From NCBI GenBank assembly GCA_964435595.1, contig CAYSZV010000040.1, forward strand, positions 1 through 11,517: DNA of 11,517 bases, written 5' to 3'. The stretch is from Izemoplasma sp964435595. GTDB lineage: Bacteria > Bacillota_I > Bacilli_A > Izemoplasmatales > Izemoplasmataceae. Positions 6,909 through 11,517 of the stretch are shown piece after piece. Each line of letters begins with the position of its first letter. The first letter of the stretch is position 1. The notes under the pieces are model-generated. The model saw nothing but the letters and a program-made list of their open reading frames with translations. It was not told the origin of the DNA and made no database searches. The translations under genes and the position numbers were made by a program.

Positions 6909-7014
6909 GTGTAGTCGAAAGACTACACTTATCCCTTACATAGCATGGTGAATAAAATATTTATTCACACATCCCCTTCCTTAAGGACCGCAGAGATGCG
7001 GCCCTTTCCTTTTT
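6909..7014 (+). ncRNA. Candidate small RNA with three stem-loops and C-rich linkers
   Basis: This occupies most of the 344-nt gap between the lipoprotein and hsp20 genes. It starts about 5 nt after a good -10. Stem 1: GTGTAGTC / GACTACAC (6909-6928) closed by a GAAA tetraloop. Stem 2: GTGAATAAA / TTTATTCAC (6948-6968). Stem 3: AAGG-a-CCGCA / TGCGG-c-CCTT (6983-7006) with a GAGA tetraloop, followed by TCCTTTTT as terminator. The linkers contain ATCCCTT (6931), ATCCCCTTCC (6971) and CCCTTTCC (7002). No open reading frame is convincing. I could not match it to 6S, SRP RNA, tmRNA, RNase P or a riboswitch I know. C-rich single strands are known in Gram-positive small RNAs (RsaE, FsrA) as ribosome-binding-site pairing regions. 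Confidence 0.6.
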
Positions 7015-7049
7015 ATACAGAAAAAAATCTATTTTTTTGGGTAAAGGGG

Positions 7050-7078
7050 TTGACAAAAAAAGCGCACAGGTATAAAAT
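7050..7078 (+). promoter_or_regulatory. hsp20 promoter
   Basis: A perfect -35 TTGACA (7050-7055), 17-bp spacer, and TAAAAT (7073-7078) match a vegetative sigma-A promoter. The start would be near 7085, just ahead of the CIRCE operator. The gene is therefore under repressor control and needs no special heat-shock sigma factor. Confidence 0.8.
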
Positions 7079-7088
7079 ATAATCGTAA

Positions 7089-7115
7089 TCAGCACTCAAT
7101 GGTTACGAGTGCTAA
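7089..7115 (+). promoter_or_regulatory. CIRCE element (HrcA operator)
   Basis: TCAGCACTC, nine bases, GAGTGCTAA. This matches the known CIRCE consensus TTAGCACTC-N9-GAGTGCTAA with one base different in the left arm. It sits between the predicted transcription start and the ribosome binding site of hsp20, where HrcA is known to block transcription until heat stress. The hrcA gene is not in this window. Confidence 0.93.
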
Positions 7116-7139
7116 TAAAAAAATAAAGGAGGGATTCTT

Positions 7140-7544
7140 ATGTATAGAATCAAACCGTATAGAAGAAATGATGTCTTTGATATTTTTGATGACTTCTTCA
7201 ATAACACAAACAGAAATTATAATGGTAACTTAAAATTGGATGTGAGAGACTTAGCAGAAGAGTATATTGTAGATGTGGATGTACCAGGATTTGAAAAAGA
7301 GGACATTCAAATTCATTTTGAAAATGAAAGACTATTAATTGAAATTAACAAAGATGATAATGTCGAAGAAGAAAACAATGGATATATCCATAGAGAACGA
7401 TATGTTACATCTTTAAAAAGAAGTGTATTCTTAAAAGATGTGGATCCATCACAGTTTAAAGCTAAGTTGACAAATGGTGTTTTAACGATTACCGCTAAGA
7501 AACAAGAAGAGAAAATCAATAAATACATGATAGATATCGAATAA
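7140..7544 (+). CDS. hsp20: Small heat-shock protein, Hsp20/alpha-crystallin family
   Basis: A 134-residue ATP-independent holdase chaperone that binds unfolding proteins in the cytoplasm. The N-terminal arm (about 1-30, Arg/Asn/Phe-rich) precedes the alpha-crystallin domain (about 31-120), which opens LKLDVRDLAEEYIVDVDVPGF and includes the conserved AKLTNGVLTI near its end. The C-terminal tail has the I-x-I motif (MIDIE) that docks subunits into oligomers. AAAGGAGGG lies 6 nt before the ATG. The gene has its own sigma-A-type promoter, a CIRCE operator in the leader, and a terminator directly after the stop. It is therefore a single-gene unit predicted to be in the HrcA regulon. Length and motifs are normal and nothing is missing. 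Confidence 0.97.
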   Translation: MYRIKPYRRNDVFDIFDDFFNNTNRNYNGNLKLDVRDLAEEYIVDVDVPGFEKEDIQIHFENERLLIEINKDDNVEEENNGYIHRERYVTSLKRSVFLKDVDPSQFKAKLTNGVLTITAKKQEEKINKYMIDIE

Positions 7545-7570
7545 GATGTTGCTACTTGCAACATCTTTTT
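7543..7570 (+). terminator. Terminator of hsp20
   Basis: A 10-bp perfect stem AAGATGTTGC / GCAACATCTT with a 5-nt loop, followed by a T run (7566-7570). It begins inside the stop codon. Confidence 0.9.
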
Positions 7571-7598
7571 ATATAATGGAGAAAAGAGGGTGGTTTTT

Positions 7599-7835
7599 AT
7601 GTATCAAAGAGAACATCTAACAATTGGAGATTGGATCGGATACCATATCTTCATGTTGATGCCTGTTATAAATGTGATTGTATGGATCATGTTGATACGT
7701 AATAAAGATACAAACAGAACGCTAAAGAGTTTTATGGTAGCGCAGTTTGTTATTTTAATTATGTTCATAATTGCAGGATTTGTTTTCGGGACTGCCATTA
7801 TGGCCTTTAGTGAGCAACTACCATCCAGTTATTAA
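7599..7835 (+). CDS. Small membrane protein with two helices, unknown function
   Basis: A 78-residue protein. The ATG at 7599 is chosen because AGAGGG lies 8 nt before it; an in-frame GTG at 7590 overlaps that site. Helix 1 is about residues 18-34 (IFMLMPVINVIVWIML) and helix 2 about 48-70 (VAQFVILIMFIIAGFVFG), joined by a short polar loop IRNKDTNRTLKS. The pattern GDWIGY...MPVINVIVWIMLI...N.TLKSFM resembles a widespread group of tiny Firmicute membrane proteins with an IPxVNI motif in helix 1. That group has no known function. A TATAAT at 7572-7577 follows the hsp20 terminator, so it may have its own promoter with a very short leader; leaky read-through from hsp20 is the alternative. Confidence 0.8.
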   Translation: MYQREHLTIGDWIGYHIFMLMPVINVIVWIMLIRNKDTNRTLKSFMVAQFVILIMFIIAGFVFGTAIMAFSEQLPSSY

Positions 7836-7883
7836 GATTTTAAAATAATTGTTTGAATTATAAATTATTATGATATAATTATT

Positions 7884-8003
7884 TTACTAACAAAATTTAT
7901 AACATGAAGTCATATCTATATTTAATTCTAGTACTATAGTTATGTGTGCCAATTCATGCCCGTAAATTAATAGAAAGCGAAAGAACTTTTTCTTTCGCTT
8001 TTT
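7884..8003 (+). ncRNA. Possible folded RNA ending in a terminator
   Basis: In the 392-nt gap before the gene at 8228. A TATAAT at 7874-7879 has only a poor -35 (TTTGAA, 16-bp spacer). Downstream, CATGAA (7903-7908) pairs with TTCATG (7953-7958). Inside it CATATCTATA (7911-7920) pairs with TATAGTTATG (7935-7944) with one mismatch, leaving a 14-nt loop and a one-sided bulge TGTGCCAA. A strong terminator follows. It could be an independent small RNA, a long 3' end of the upstream gene, or chance pairing in AT-rich DNA. No known RNA family was recognised. Confidence 0.35.
7974..8003 (+). terminator. Rho-independent terminator
   Basis: A 12-bp perfect stem AAAGCGAAAGAA / TTCTTTCGCTTT with loop CTTT, followed by a T run (7999-8003). 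It lies 138 nt after the small membrane-protein gene, too far for a typical gene-end terminator, which suggests a separate transcript ends here. Confidence 0.88.
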
Positions 8004-8042
8004 ATATTTTTTATTCTTTATCTAAAAAAAGTGCGTAACGTA

Positions 8043-8071
8043 TTGACATTCATAATATAAGTCTATATAAT
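8043..8071 (+). promoter_or_regulatory. Consensus sigma-A promoter
   Basis: TTGACA (8043-8048), exactly 17 bp, TATAAT (8066-8071). All 12 hexamer bases match consensus, making it the best promoter in the window. Its start point (about 8078) falls at the first bases of a terminator hairpin and not in front of a gene. Confidence 0.85.
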
Positions 8072-8077
8072 CGATAA

Positions 8078-8131
8078 AGTACATAGGAAATTACTGACAA
8101 GATTACTTGATGATTCCTATGTACTTTTTTT
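8078..8131 (+). ncRNA. Candidate minimal hairpin RNA or leader terminator
   Basis: A 14-bp perfect stem AAAGTACATAGGAA (8076-8089) / TTCCTATGTACTTT (8114-8127) encloses a 24-nt loop and runs into seven T (8125-8131). The loop consists of two 12-nt halves that both start ATTACT (8090-8101 and 8102-8113). With the consensus promoter just upstream, the product would be a roughly 54-nt RNA that is almost entirely one hairpin. It may instead be the attenuating leader of the gene at 8228, 97 nt further on. Confidence 0.55.
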
Positions 8132-8136
8132 ATATA

Positions 8137-8153
8137 ATTTTGAATTTCAAAAT
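8137..8153 (+). promoter_or_regulatory. 17-bp perfect palindrome upstream of the dehydratase gene
   Basis: ATTTTGAA-T-TTCAAAAT is an exact 8-1-8 inverted repeat. Its 13-bp core TTTGAATTTCAAA also covers the -35 of the promoter at 6876. It is too AT-rich and short to be a terminator and may be a regulator binding site. Confidence 0.4.
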
Positions 8154-8183
8154 AAATAGAATGAAAATAAATACAATAAGTGA

Positions 8184-8222
8184 TATAATACTAATAGAAA
8201 AATGCATAAGGTCAAGGGGGAG
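8184..8222 (+). promoter_or_regulatory. -10 box and ribosome binding site of the dehydratase gene
   Basis: TATAAT at 8184-8189 has no clear -35. AAGGGGGAG at 8214-8222 is a strong ribosome binding site 5 nt before the ATG at 8228 and fixes that start. Confidence 0.5.
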
Positions 8223-8227
8223 TTTTT

Positions 8228-10111
8228 ATGAATTTTTTTAGACATAGGAAAAAAACGTTAAACGGCACATTGAATTACAAAACATTGGTATTTTTTGTGG
8301 TAGATGCCATGCTTATTTCTTTGTCTTTTTTAGTAGCATTTTTTATCTCAAATCATTTTAGTTTTGAATTAGATGAAATGAAGGAAGTATTCAGACATAT
8401 ACCATTTGCGATATTAATTTATTGGCTTACATTTCAATTTTTCAGAATGTACAGTAGTTTATGGAGATTTGCTTCAGTAGAAGAAGTGTCGAGAGCCATT
8501 GTTGCTTCTGTTATAGCAACAATAATCATCTATGGAATCAATTTGTTATTGTTCCAAGGTAGTTATTTTATTATGTATCTCCTAAGTTTCTTCTTTATAA
8601 CTTCATCAACGGTTGGACTTAGAATGTCTTATCGAGTGTATCGTTCATATAGTAAATATGCAAAGAGAGAGAATAAAGATAAAAGAGCAATTATCATTGG
8701 TGCTGGAGACGCGGGTCATTTGGTGTTAGATGAATTGCTGCATAACTCCGAATTAGAAGGATCTGTGTTTGGATTCTTGGATGATAATCCAGCAAAAATC
8801 GGAAAAACAATTCATGGAATACCGATTTTACAAACAACAAATAATATTGAATCTTTCATTTGTGAATACAATATTAACATTGTATATATCGCAATTCCGC
8901 AAGCATCACAAGAACGAATCAAAGAATTATTGAATGAAATTTCAAAGACAAAAGCCCTAATCAAAATATTTCCACCTTTTTATGAAGTATTAGAAGAAGG
9001 AATTGAATCTTCAATGAGATTGCGAGATGTTGAGATTGAGGATTTACTTGGAAGAGATGTTGTAAAGTTAGAAGAAGATGGGATCAAAGAATACATTGAA
9101 GGAAAAACAATTGTAGTTACTGGTGGAGGAGGATCGATTGGGTCCGAATTAGCTAGACAATTAAAACGATTCAATCCAAATAGAATCATTATTATTGATG
9201 TTTATGAAAACAATGCCTATGAACTTCAAATGGAATTTGAAAGAAGATATCGTTTGAAAGAAGTAACATATATGCCTGAAATTATTGTCTTAATTGCAAG
9301 TGTTAGAGATTACGAAAGAATGGATCAAATTTTCGAAAAATATAAGCCGGATGTTGTCTTTCATGCTGCTGCACACAAGCATGTTCCGTTAATGGAGGTA
9401 AGTCCATTAGAGGCGATTAAAAACAATACTGTAGGGACATATAATGTGGCTACATTATCGGACAAACACTGTATCGATAAGTTTGTTTTAATATCAACTG
9501 ATAAAGCTGTTAATGCAACCAACATTATGGGAGCATCAAAACGAGCTGCTGAGAAAATAATTATGACAATCAATAAAACTTCATCAACCGATTTTGCTGC
9601 AGTTAGATTTGGGAATGTTTTAGGAAGCAATGGTAGTGTTATTCCATTGTTTAAATCGCAAATACAAACTGGTGGCCCACTGACGGTAACACACCCGAAA
9701 ATCATTCGATATTTTATGACGATTTCCGAAGCGTGTCAATTGGTAATTCAAGCAGGAGCATATGCCGAAGGTGGAGAATTGTTTATATTGGATATGGGGG
9801 AACCTGTAAAAATTCTTGATTTGGCTGTGAAATTGATTCGACTTTCAGGATTGGAACCATATAAAGATATAGGGATTGTCTTCACTGGACTACGTCCGGG
9901 TGAGAAGATGTATGAAGAATTGTTGTTAGATGTACAACGTTCAGAAAAAACACCTAATGACAAAATTTATATTGAAAAAACATCTGAGATTCAACAAGAT
10001 AGCGAACTACCGATATTGGATTTGGTGAAAGCAATTCAAGAAAATAAAATTGAAGAGTCTGAAATTCGAAATATAATGAAAGAATACATCACGAGTTATA
10101 AAGAGCGATAA
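8228..10111 (+). CDS. capD: Membrane nucleotide-sugar 4,6-dehydratase, CapD/WbpM/PglF type
   Basis: A 627-residue protein with four N-terminal membrane helices (about 17-130). A first Rossmann fold (GAGDAGHLVLDEL, about 158) and a second, catalytic SDR Rossmann fold (TGGGGSIGSELARQ, from T298) follow. Family motifs AAAHKHVPLME, RFGNVLGSNGSVIPLF and LRPGEKMYEELL are intact. The active site reads Ser423-Thr-Asp-Lys and Met434-x-x-x-Lys438. This is the Ser-Met-Lys set of the large WbpM-like enzymes, in which Met replaces the usual SDR Tyr. Relatives convert UDP-GlcNAc to the 4-keto-6-deoxy sugar at the inner membrane for QuiNAc, bacillosamine or capsule sugars. No aminotransferase, glycosyltransferase or flippase gene is adjacent; an IS element begins 4 bp after the stop. 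The exact sugar is unknown. The protein appears full length. Confidence 0.95.
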   Translation: MNFFRHRKKTLNGTLNYKTLVFFVVDAMLISLSFLVAFFISNHFSFELDEMKEVFRHIPFAILIYWLTFQFFRMYSSLWRFASVEEVSRAIVASVIATIIIYGINLLLFQGSYFIMYLLSFFFITSSTVGLRMSYRVYRSYSKYAKRENKDKRAIIIGAGDAGHLVLDELLHNSELEGSVFGFLDDNPAKIGKTIHGIPILQTTNNIESFICEYNINIVYIAIPQASQERIKELLNEISKTKALIKIFPPFYEVLEEGIESSMRLRDVEIEDLLGRDVVKLEEDGIKEYIEGKTIVVTGGGGSIGSELARQLKRFNPNRIIIIDVYENNAYELQMEFERRYRLKEVTYMPEIIVLIASVRDYERMDQIFEKYKPDVVFHAAAHKHVPLMEVSPLEAIKNNTVGTYNVATLSDKHCIDKFVLISTDKAVNATNIMGASKRAAEKIIMTINKTSSTDFAAVRFGNVLGSNGSVIPLFKSQIQTGGPLTVTHPKIIRYFMTISEACQLVIQAGAYAEGGELFILDMGEPVKILDLAVKLIRLSGLEPYKDIGIVFTGLRPGEKMYEELLLDVQRSEKTPNDKIYIEKTSEIQQDSELPILDLVKAIQENKIEESEIRNIMKEYITSYKER

Positions 10112-10115
10112 GTAC

Positions 10116-10153
10116 TTTGAAAGAGTAAAATGTTAGTAGACACATAAAAGAAT
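10116..10153 (+). repeat. Left inverted repeat of the IS
   Basis: Pattern TTTGAA-N2-AGTAAA-N3-TTA-N-TAGACACA-N-AAAAGAAT. 31 of 38 positions match the reverse complement of the right end. Confidence 0.8.
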
Positions 10154-10173
10154 GTGTTTACTAGCATTTTTTT
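10129..10173 (+). terminator. Terminator-like hairpin inside the IS left end
   Basis: Seventeen paired positions (10129-10145 with 10152-10168, two of them G-U), a 6-nt loop AAAAGA, and a T run to 10173. It can end transcription from the dehydratase gene and also shield the transposase from outside transcription, a known self-limiting device of insertion sequences. Its left arm is the inverted repeat itself. Confidence 0.85.
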
Positions 10174-10199
10174 ATATACTAAAGAAAAGGAGTGATTTA

Positions 10200-10568
10200 A
10201 TGGGAAGACCTAAAGGTGGAACCAACAAGTATTGGGGTACAGAGGAGAAATTAAGAATAGTGTTAAGAGTCGAAGCAGGAGAAAAGGCGTACCGTGAAAT
10301 AGCAAAGGAAGAAGGTGTATGGCATACTCAATTAATGAGATGGGTTAAAAATTATCGTGATAAGGGAAAAGAGGGTTTAGAGAATAAGAAGAAACCAGGG
10401 AATCCATTAATGAGATTTCAAGGAAGAAAATCATTAACAGAACTTGAACAACTACAATACGAAAATATGAAGTTAAGAATCGAGAACGCAAGATTAAAAA
10501 AGGGTTATACAAACGAGGAGGCGATGTCTATAAGACGAAAGAAATCATCCAAAAAGAGTATGAAGTAA
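10200..10568 (+). CDS. IS3-family transposase OrfA
   Basis: A 122-residue DNA-binding subunit. The start is the ATG at 10200 with AAAGGAGTGA upstream; an in-frame ATG at 10152 lies inside the terminator hairpin and is unlikely. Residues about 10-60 form the helix-turn-helix (TEEKLRIVLRVEAGEKAYREIAKEEGV, then HTQLMRWVKNYRDKG). Residues about 80-101 (LTELEQLQYENMKLRIENARL) form a leucine-zipper-like coiled coil for multimer formation, as in IS911/IS150 OrfA. After the A AAA AAG site at codons 99-101 the zero-frame product ends in a short basic tail (RRKKSSKKSMK). OrfA alone usually represses and the fused OrfAB is the transposase. Confidence 0.93.
   Translation: MGRPKGGTNKYWGTEEKLRIVLRVEAGEKAYREIAKEEGVWHTQLMRWVKNYRDKGKEGLENKKKPGNPLMRFQGRKSLTELEQLQYENMKLRIENARLKKGYTNEEAMSIRRKKSSKKSMK
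10496..10502 (+). other. Programmed -1 ribosomal frameshift site, A AAA AAG
   Basis: The heptamer sits exactly in the phase needed (A, AAA, AAG in the orfA frame) right after the leucine zipper. Shifting back one base enters the orfB frame at GGG TTA TAC, which stays open to 11434. The fusion would have 411 residues. I found no convincing downstream pseudoknot or stem; a TTATA/TATAA pairing is too weak to claim. Confidence 0.88.
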
Positions 10569-10597
10569 TAGAAGAACTATCTGAAGAATTCAACATT

Positions 10598-11434
10598 ATG
10601 TCACTGAGCATCTACATAGGTGTATCAAGAAGTGGTTACTATAAGTGGTTAAAAAGAAAAGGCATCTTGAATAGATACCAAAGTGATCGTGAGACATTGA
10701 AAGGATTTATATTAGAAAAGTGGACAAAGCACAAGACAAGCGGATACCGTAATTTGGCGCAGCAGATACGGAATGAAACGGGATGGTTATTTAGTGACTG
10801 GTTAGCGCATAAAGTGTGTAAGGAACTAGGGATCAGATCTCAAGCTAGAAAGCCGAAATATGCGAAACCAGGACAAGAACATGTAGATTTTCCGAATATC
10901 ATAGATGGGAACTGGAGTGTGTCAAGGCCATTTGAAAAGGTAGTAACAGATACAACGATTCTAAAGAATAAACACACATCAAAAGAACTTACCATGTATA
11001 TAGATGTGTTTAATAATGAAGTAATCAGTTTGTCTTTATCAGAGAATCGTCATGGACACAATATTCGTGGGCATATGAAAGCTTTAAAGAGATTTTTAAA
11101 AGAGAAAATAAAAAGAGGGTACGCAACCGAAGAAACAATTCTTCATTCCGACCAGGGAATAGCATACACCTCAAGAGCATTCTACAACGCTCACAAAGAT
11201 TATAACATAATTCGATCAATGTCGCGAGTGGGAACACCAACAGATAATCCGAAAATTGAAGCAATAAATGGTTGGATGAAAGACGACTTATATATAGACT
11301 ATCATCTTTATCATTCAAGTGACATAAAACAAACAGTAGATGAATATATCTACTATTTTAACAATGAGAGATTAGCACAAAGTCTACAATATAAAACCCC
11401 GATTCAAGTGAAACTCGAATCAGGGTTTATCTAA
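10598..11434 (+). CDS. IS3-family transposase OrfB, DDE catalytic domain
   Basis: The catalytic half, normally made as an OrfAB fusion by -1 frameshifting. The frame is open from 10502, so the ATG at 10598 is only the first Met and lacks a ribosome binding site. Residues about 1-100 hold the helix-turn-helix HTH_21-like part (SGYYKWLKRKG; HKTSGYRNLAQQI). The rve/RNase H-fold integrase core follows. Its catalytic triad is first Asp in VVTDTTIL, second Asp in ILHSDQGIAYTS, and Glu in TPTDNPKIEAINGWMK, with the family Lys seven residues after the Glu. The C-terminal YYFNNERLAQSL...KTPIQ is the usual end of IS3 OrfB. No stop or frameshift damage is visible, so the enzyme is probably functional. 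Confidence 0.95.
   Translation: MSLSIYIGVSRSGYYKWLKRKGILNRYQSDRETLKGFILEKWTKHKTSGYRNLAQQIRNETGWLFSDWLAHKVCKELGIRSQARKPKYAKPGQEHVDFPNIIDGNWSVSRPFEKVVTDTTILKNKHTSKELTMYIDVFNNEVISLSLSENRHGHNIRGHMKALKRFLKEKIKRGYATEETILHSDQGIAYTSRAFYNAHKDYNIIRSMSRVGTPTDNPKIEAINGWMKDDLYIDYHLYHSSDIKQTVDEYIYYFNNERLAQSLQYKTPIQVKLESGFI
11394..11428 (+). other. Hairpin at the 3' end of orfB
   Basis: AAACCC-c-GATTC-a-AG, loop TGAAA, CT-c-GAATC-a-GGGTTT: 13 pairs and two mismatches across the last orfB codons. No T run follows closely, so it is not a plain terminator. It may block transcription or translation entering the IS from the right, or be a by-product of the coding sequence. Confidence 0.5.
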
Positions 11435-11436
11435 TA

Positions 11437-11474
11437 ATTCTTTTTTGTGTCTATTAAGTCTTTACTTATTCAAA
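11437..11474 (-). repeat. Right inverted repeat of the IS
   Basis: Reverse complement reads TTTGAA-ta-AGTAAA-gac-TTAATAGACACA-a-AAAAGAAT, matching the left end at 31 of 38 positions. It begins 3 nt after the orfB stop codon. Confidence 0.8.
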
Positions 11475-11517
11475 TTCAGCTCTTTTTTATTGTATATTAT
11501 TAGTTTATTTTATAAAG

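Larger units (their letters stand above)
10116..11474 (+). mobile_element. IS3-family insertion sequence, apparently complete
   Basis: About 1.36 kb, bounded by 38-bp imperfect inverted repeats (10116-10153 and 11437-11474). It carries orfA, an A6G frameshift site and orfB in the -1 frame, which is the standard IS3-family design, probably near the IS150 subgroup. If the usual TG...CA ends apply, the tips are TGAA at 10118 and TTCA at 11472. I see no 3-5 bp target duplication at either choice of ends, so the exact limits are uncertain, or one flank has changed since insertion. The element lies directly after the dehydratase stop codon and reads in the same direction. Both reading frames look undamaged, so it may be active. 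Confidence 0.88.

Noticed and set aside
6983..7014. T-box or other known riboswitch for hsp20
   Set aside because: The ACCGC-containing stem recalls a T-box terminator, but the conserved T-box sequence is absent and hsp20 has its own promoter downstream of the T run.
6909..7014. tracrRNA or 6S/SRP RNA
   Set aside because: No CRISPR array or cas gene is in the window, and the SRP tetraloop/asymmetric-bulge motif and the long 6S-type duplex are absent.
10152..10199. OrfA start at ATG 10152
   Set aside because: That ATG is inside the terminator stem and has no ribosome binding site; ATG 10200 has AAAGGAG at proper distance.
1..11517. CRISPR array, tRNA or rRNA genes
   Set aside because: No regularly spaced direct repeats, cloverleaf with TTCGA-type arm, or rRNA-like conserved segments were seen on either strand.
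1..11517. Use of TGA as tryptophan codon
   Set aside because: Trp positions in conserved motifs (for example IKWNF in the peroxidase) are TGG and the genes reach family-typical lengths under the standard code.

Overview
The window is AT-rich DNA from a low-GC Gram-positive-type bacterium. All Trp codons I read in the genes are TGG and no gene needs TGA read as Trp, so the standard bacterial code is in use. That excludes the Mycoplasma/Spiroplasma code. The combination of strong Shine-Dalgarno sites, a CIRCE heat-shock operator, a large lipoprotein with Cys/Asp/Pro tandem repeats, an FtsX-like permease and an IS3-family element would fit a Firmicute or a standard-code relative of the Mollicutes (Acholeplasma, Izemoplasma or Haloplasma type). 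This placement is inference, not proof.

Layout. Positions 1-530 (minus strand): a promoter drives a 45-residue peptide gene whose stop codon overlaps the start of a secreted-protein gene that runs off the window. Positions 532-1785: a TetR-type regulator (minus) diverges from a thiol-type glutathione peroxidase (plus), and palindromic operator candidates sit in the regulator's promoter. Positions 1814-4177 (minus): one FtsX-type ABC permease reading frame is cut in two by a single in-frame TAA. No ABC ATPase gene is visible beside it. Positions 4351-6795 (plus): a very acidic 814-residue lipoprotein carries four DC...PDDPxC repeats.

Positions 6796-8227 hold mostly regulatory and RNA-like structure around two small genes. 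There is a promoter-to-terminator unit of about 106 nt with three C-rich single-stranded stretches (6909-7014). A CIRCE-controlled hsp20 (7140-7544) follows, then a two-helix membrane protein (7599-7835). Next come a second folded RNA candidate ending in a terminator (about 7884-8003) and a near-perfect promoter that fires straight into a long terminator hairpin (8043-8131). Positions 8228-10111: a membrane-bound nucleotide-sugar 4,6-dehydratase of the CapD/WbpM/PglF type. Positions 10116-11474: a complete-looking IS3-family element with 38-bp imperfect inverted repeats, orfA, a canonical A6G frameshift site and orfB with an intact DDE set.

Working together: most genes here are single-gene units bounded by their own terminators rather than one operon, so the window looks like a patchwork of independently controlled stress and envelope functions. 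The three candidate RNA units between 6875 and 8131, and the 13-bp palindrome shared by two of their flanking control regions, are the least explained part of the window.
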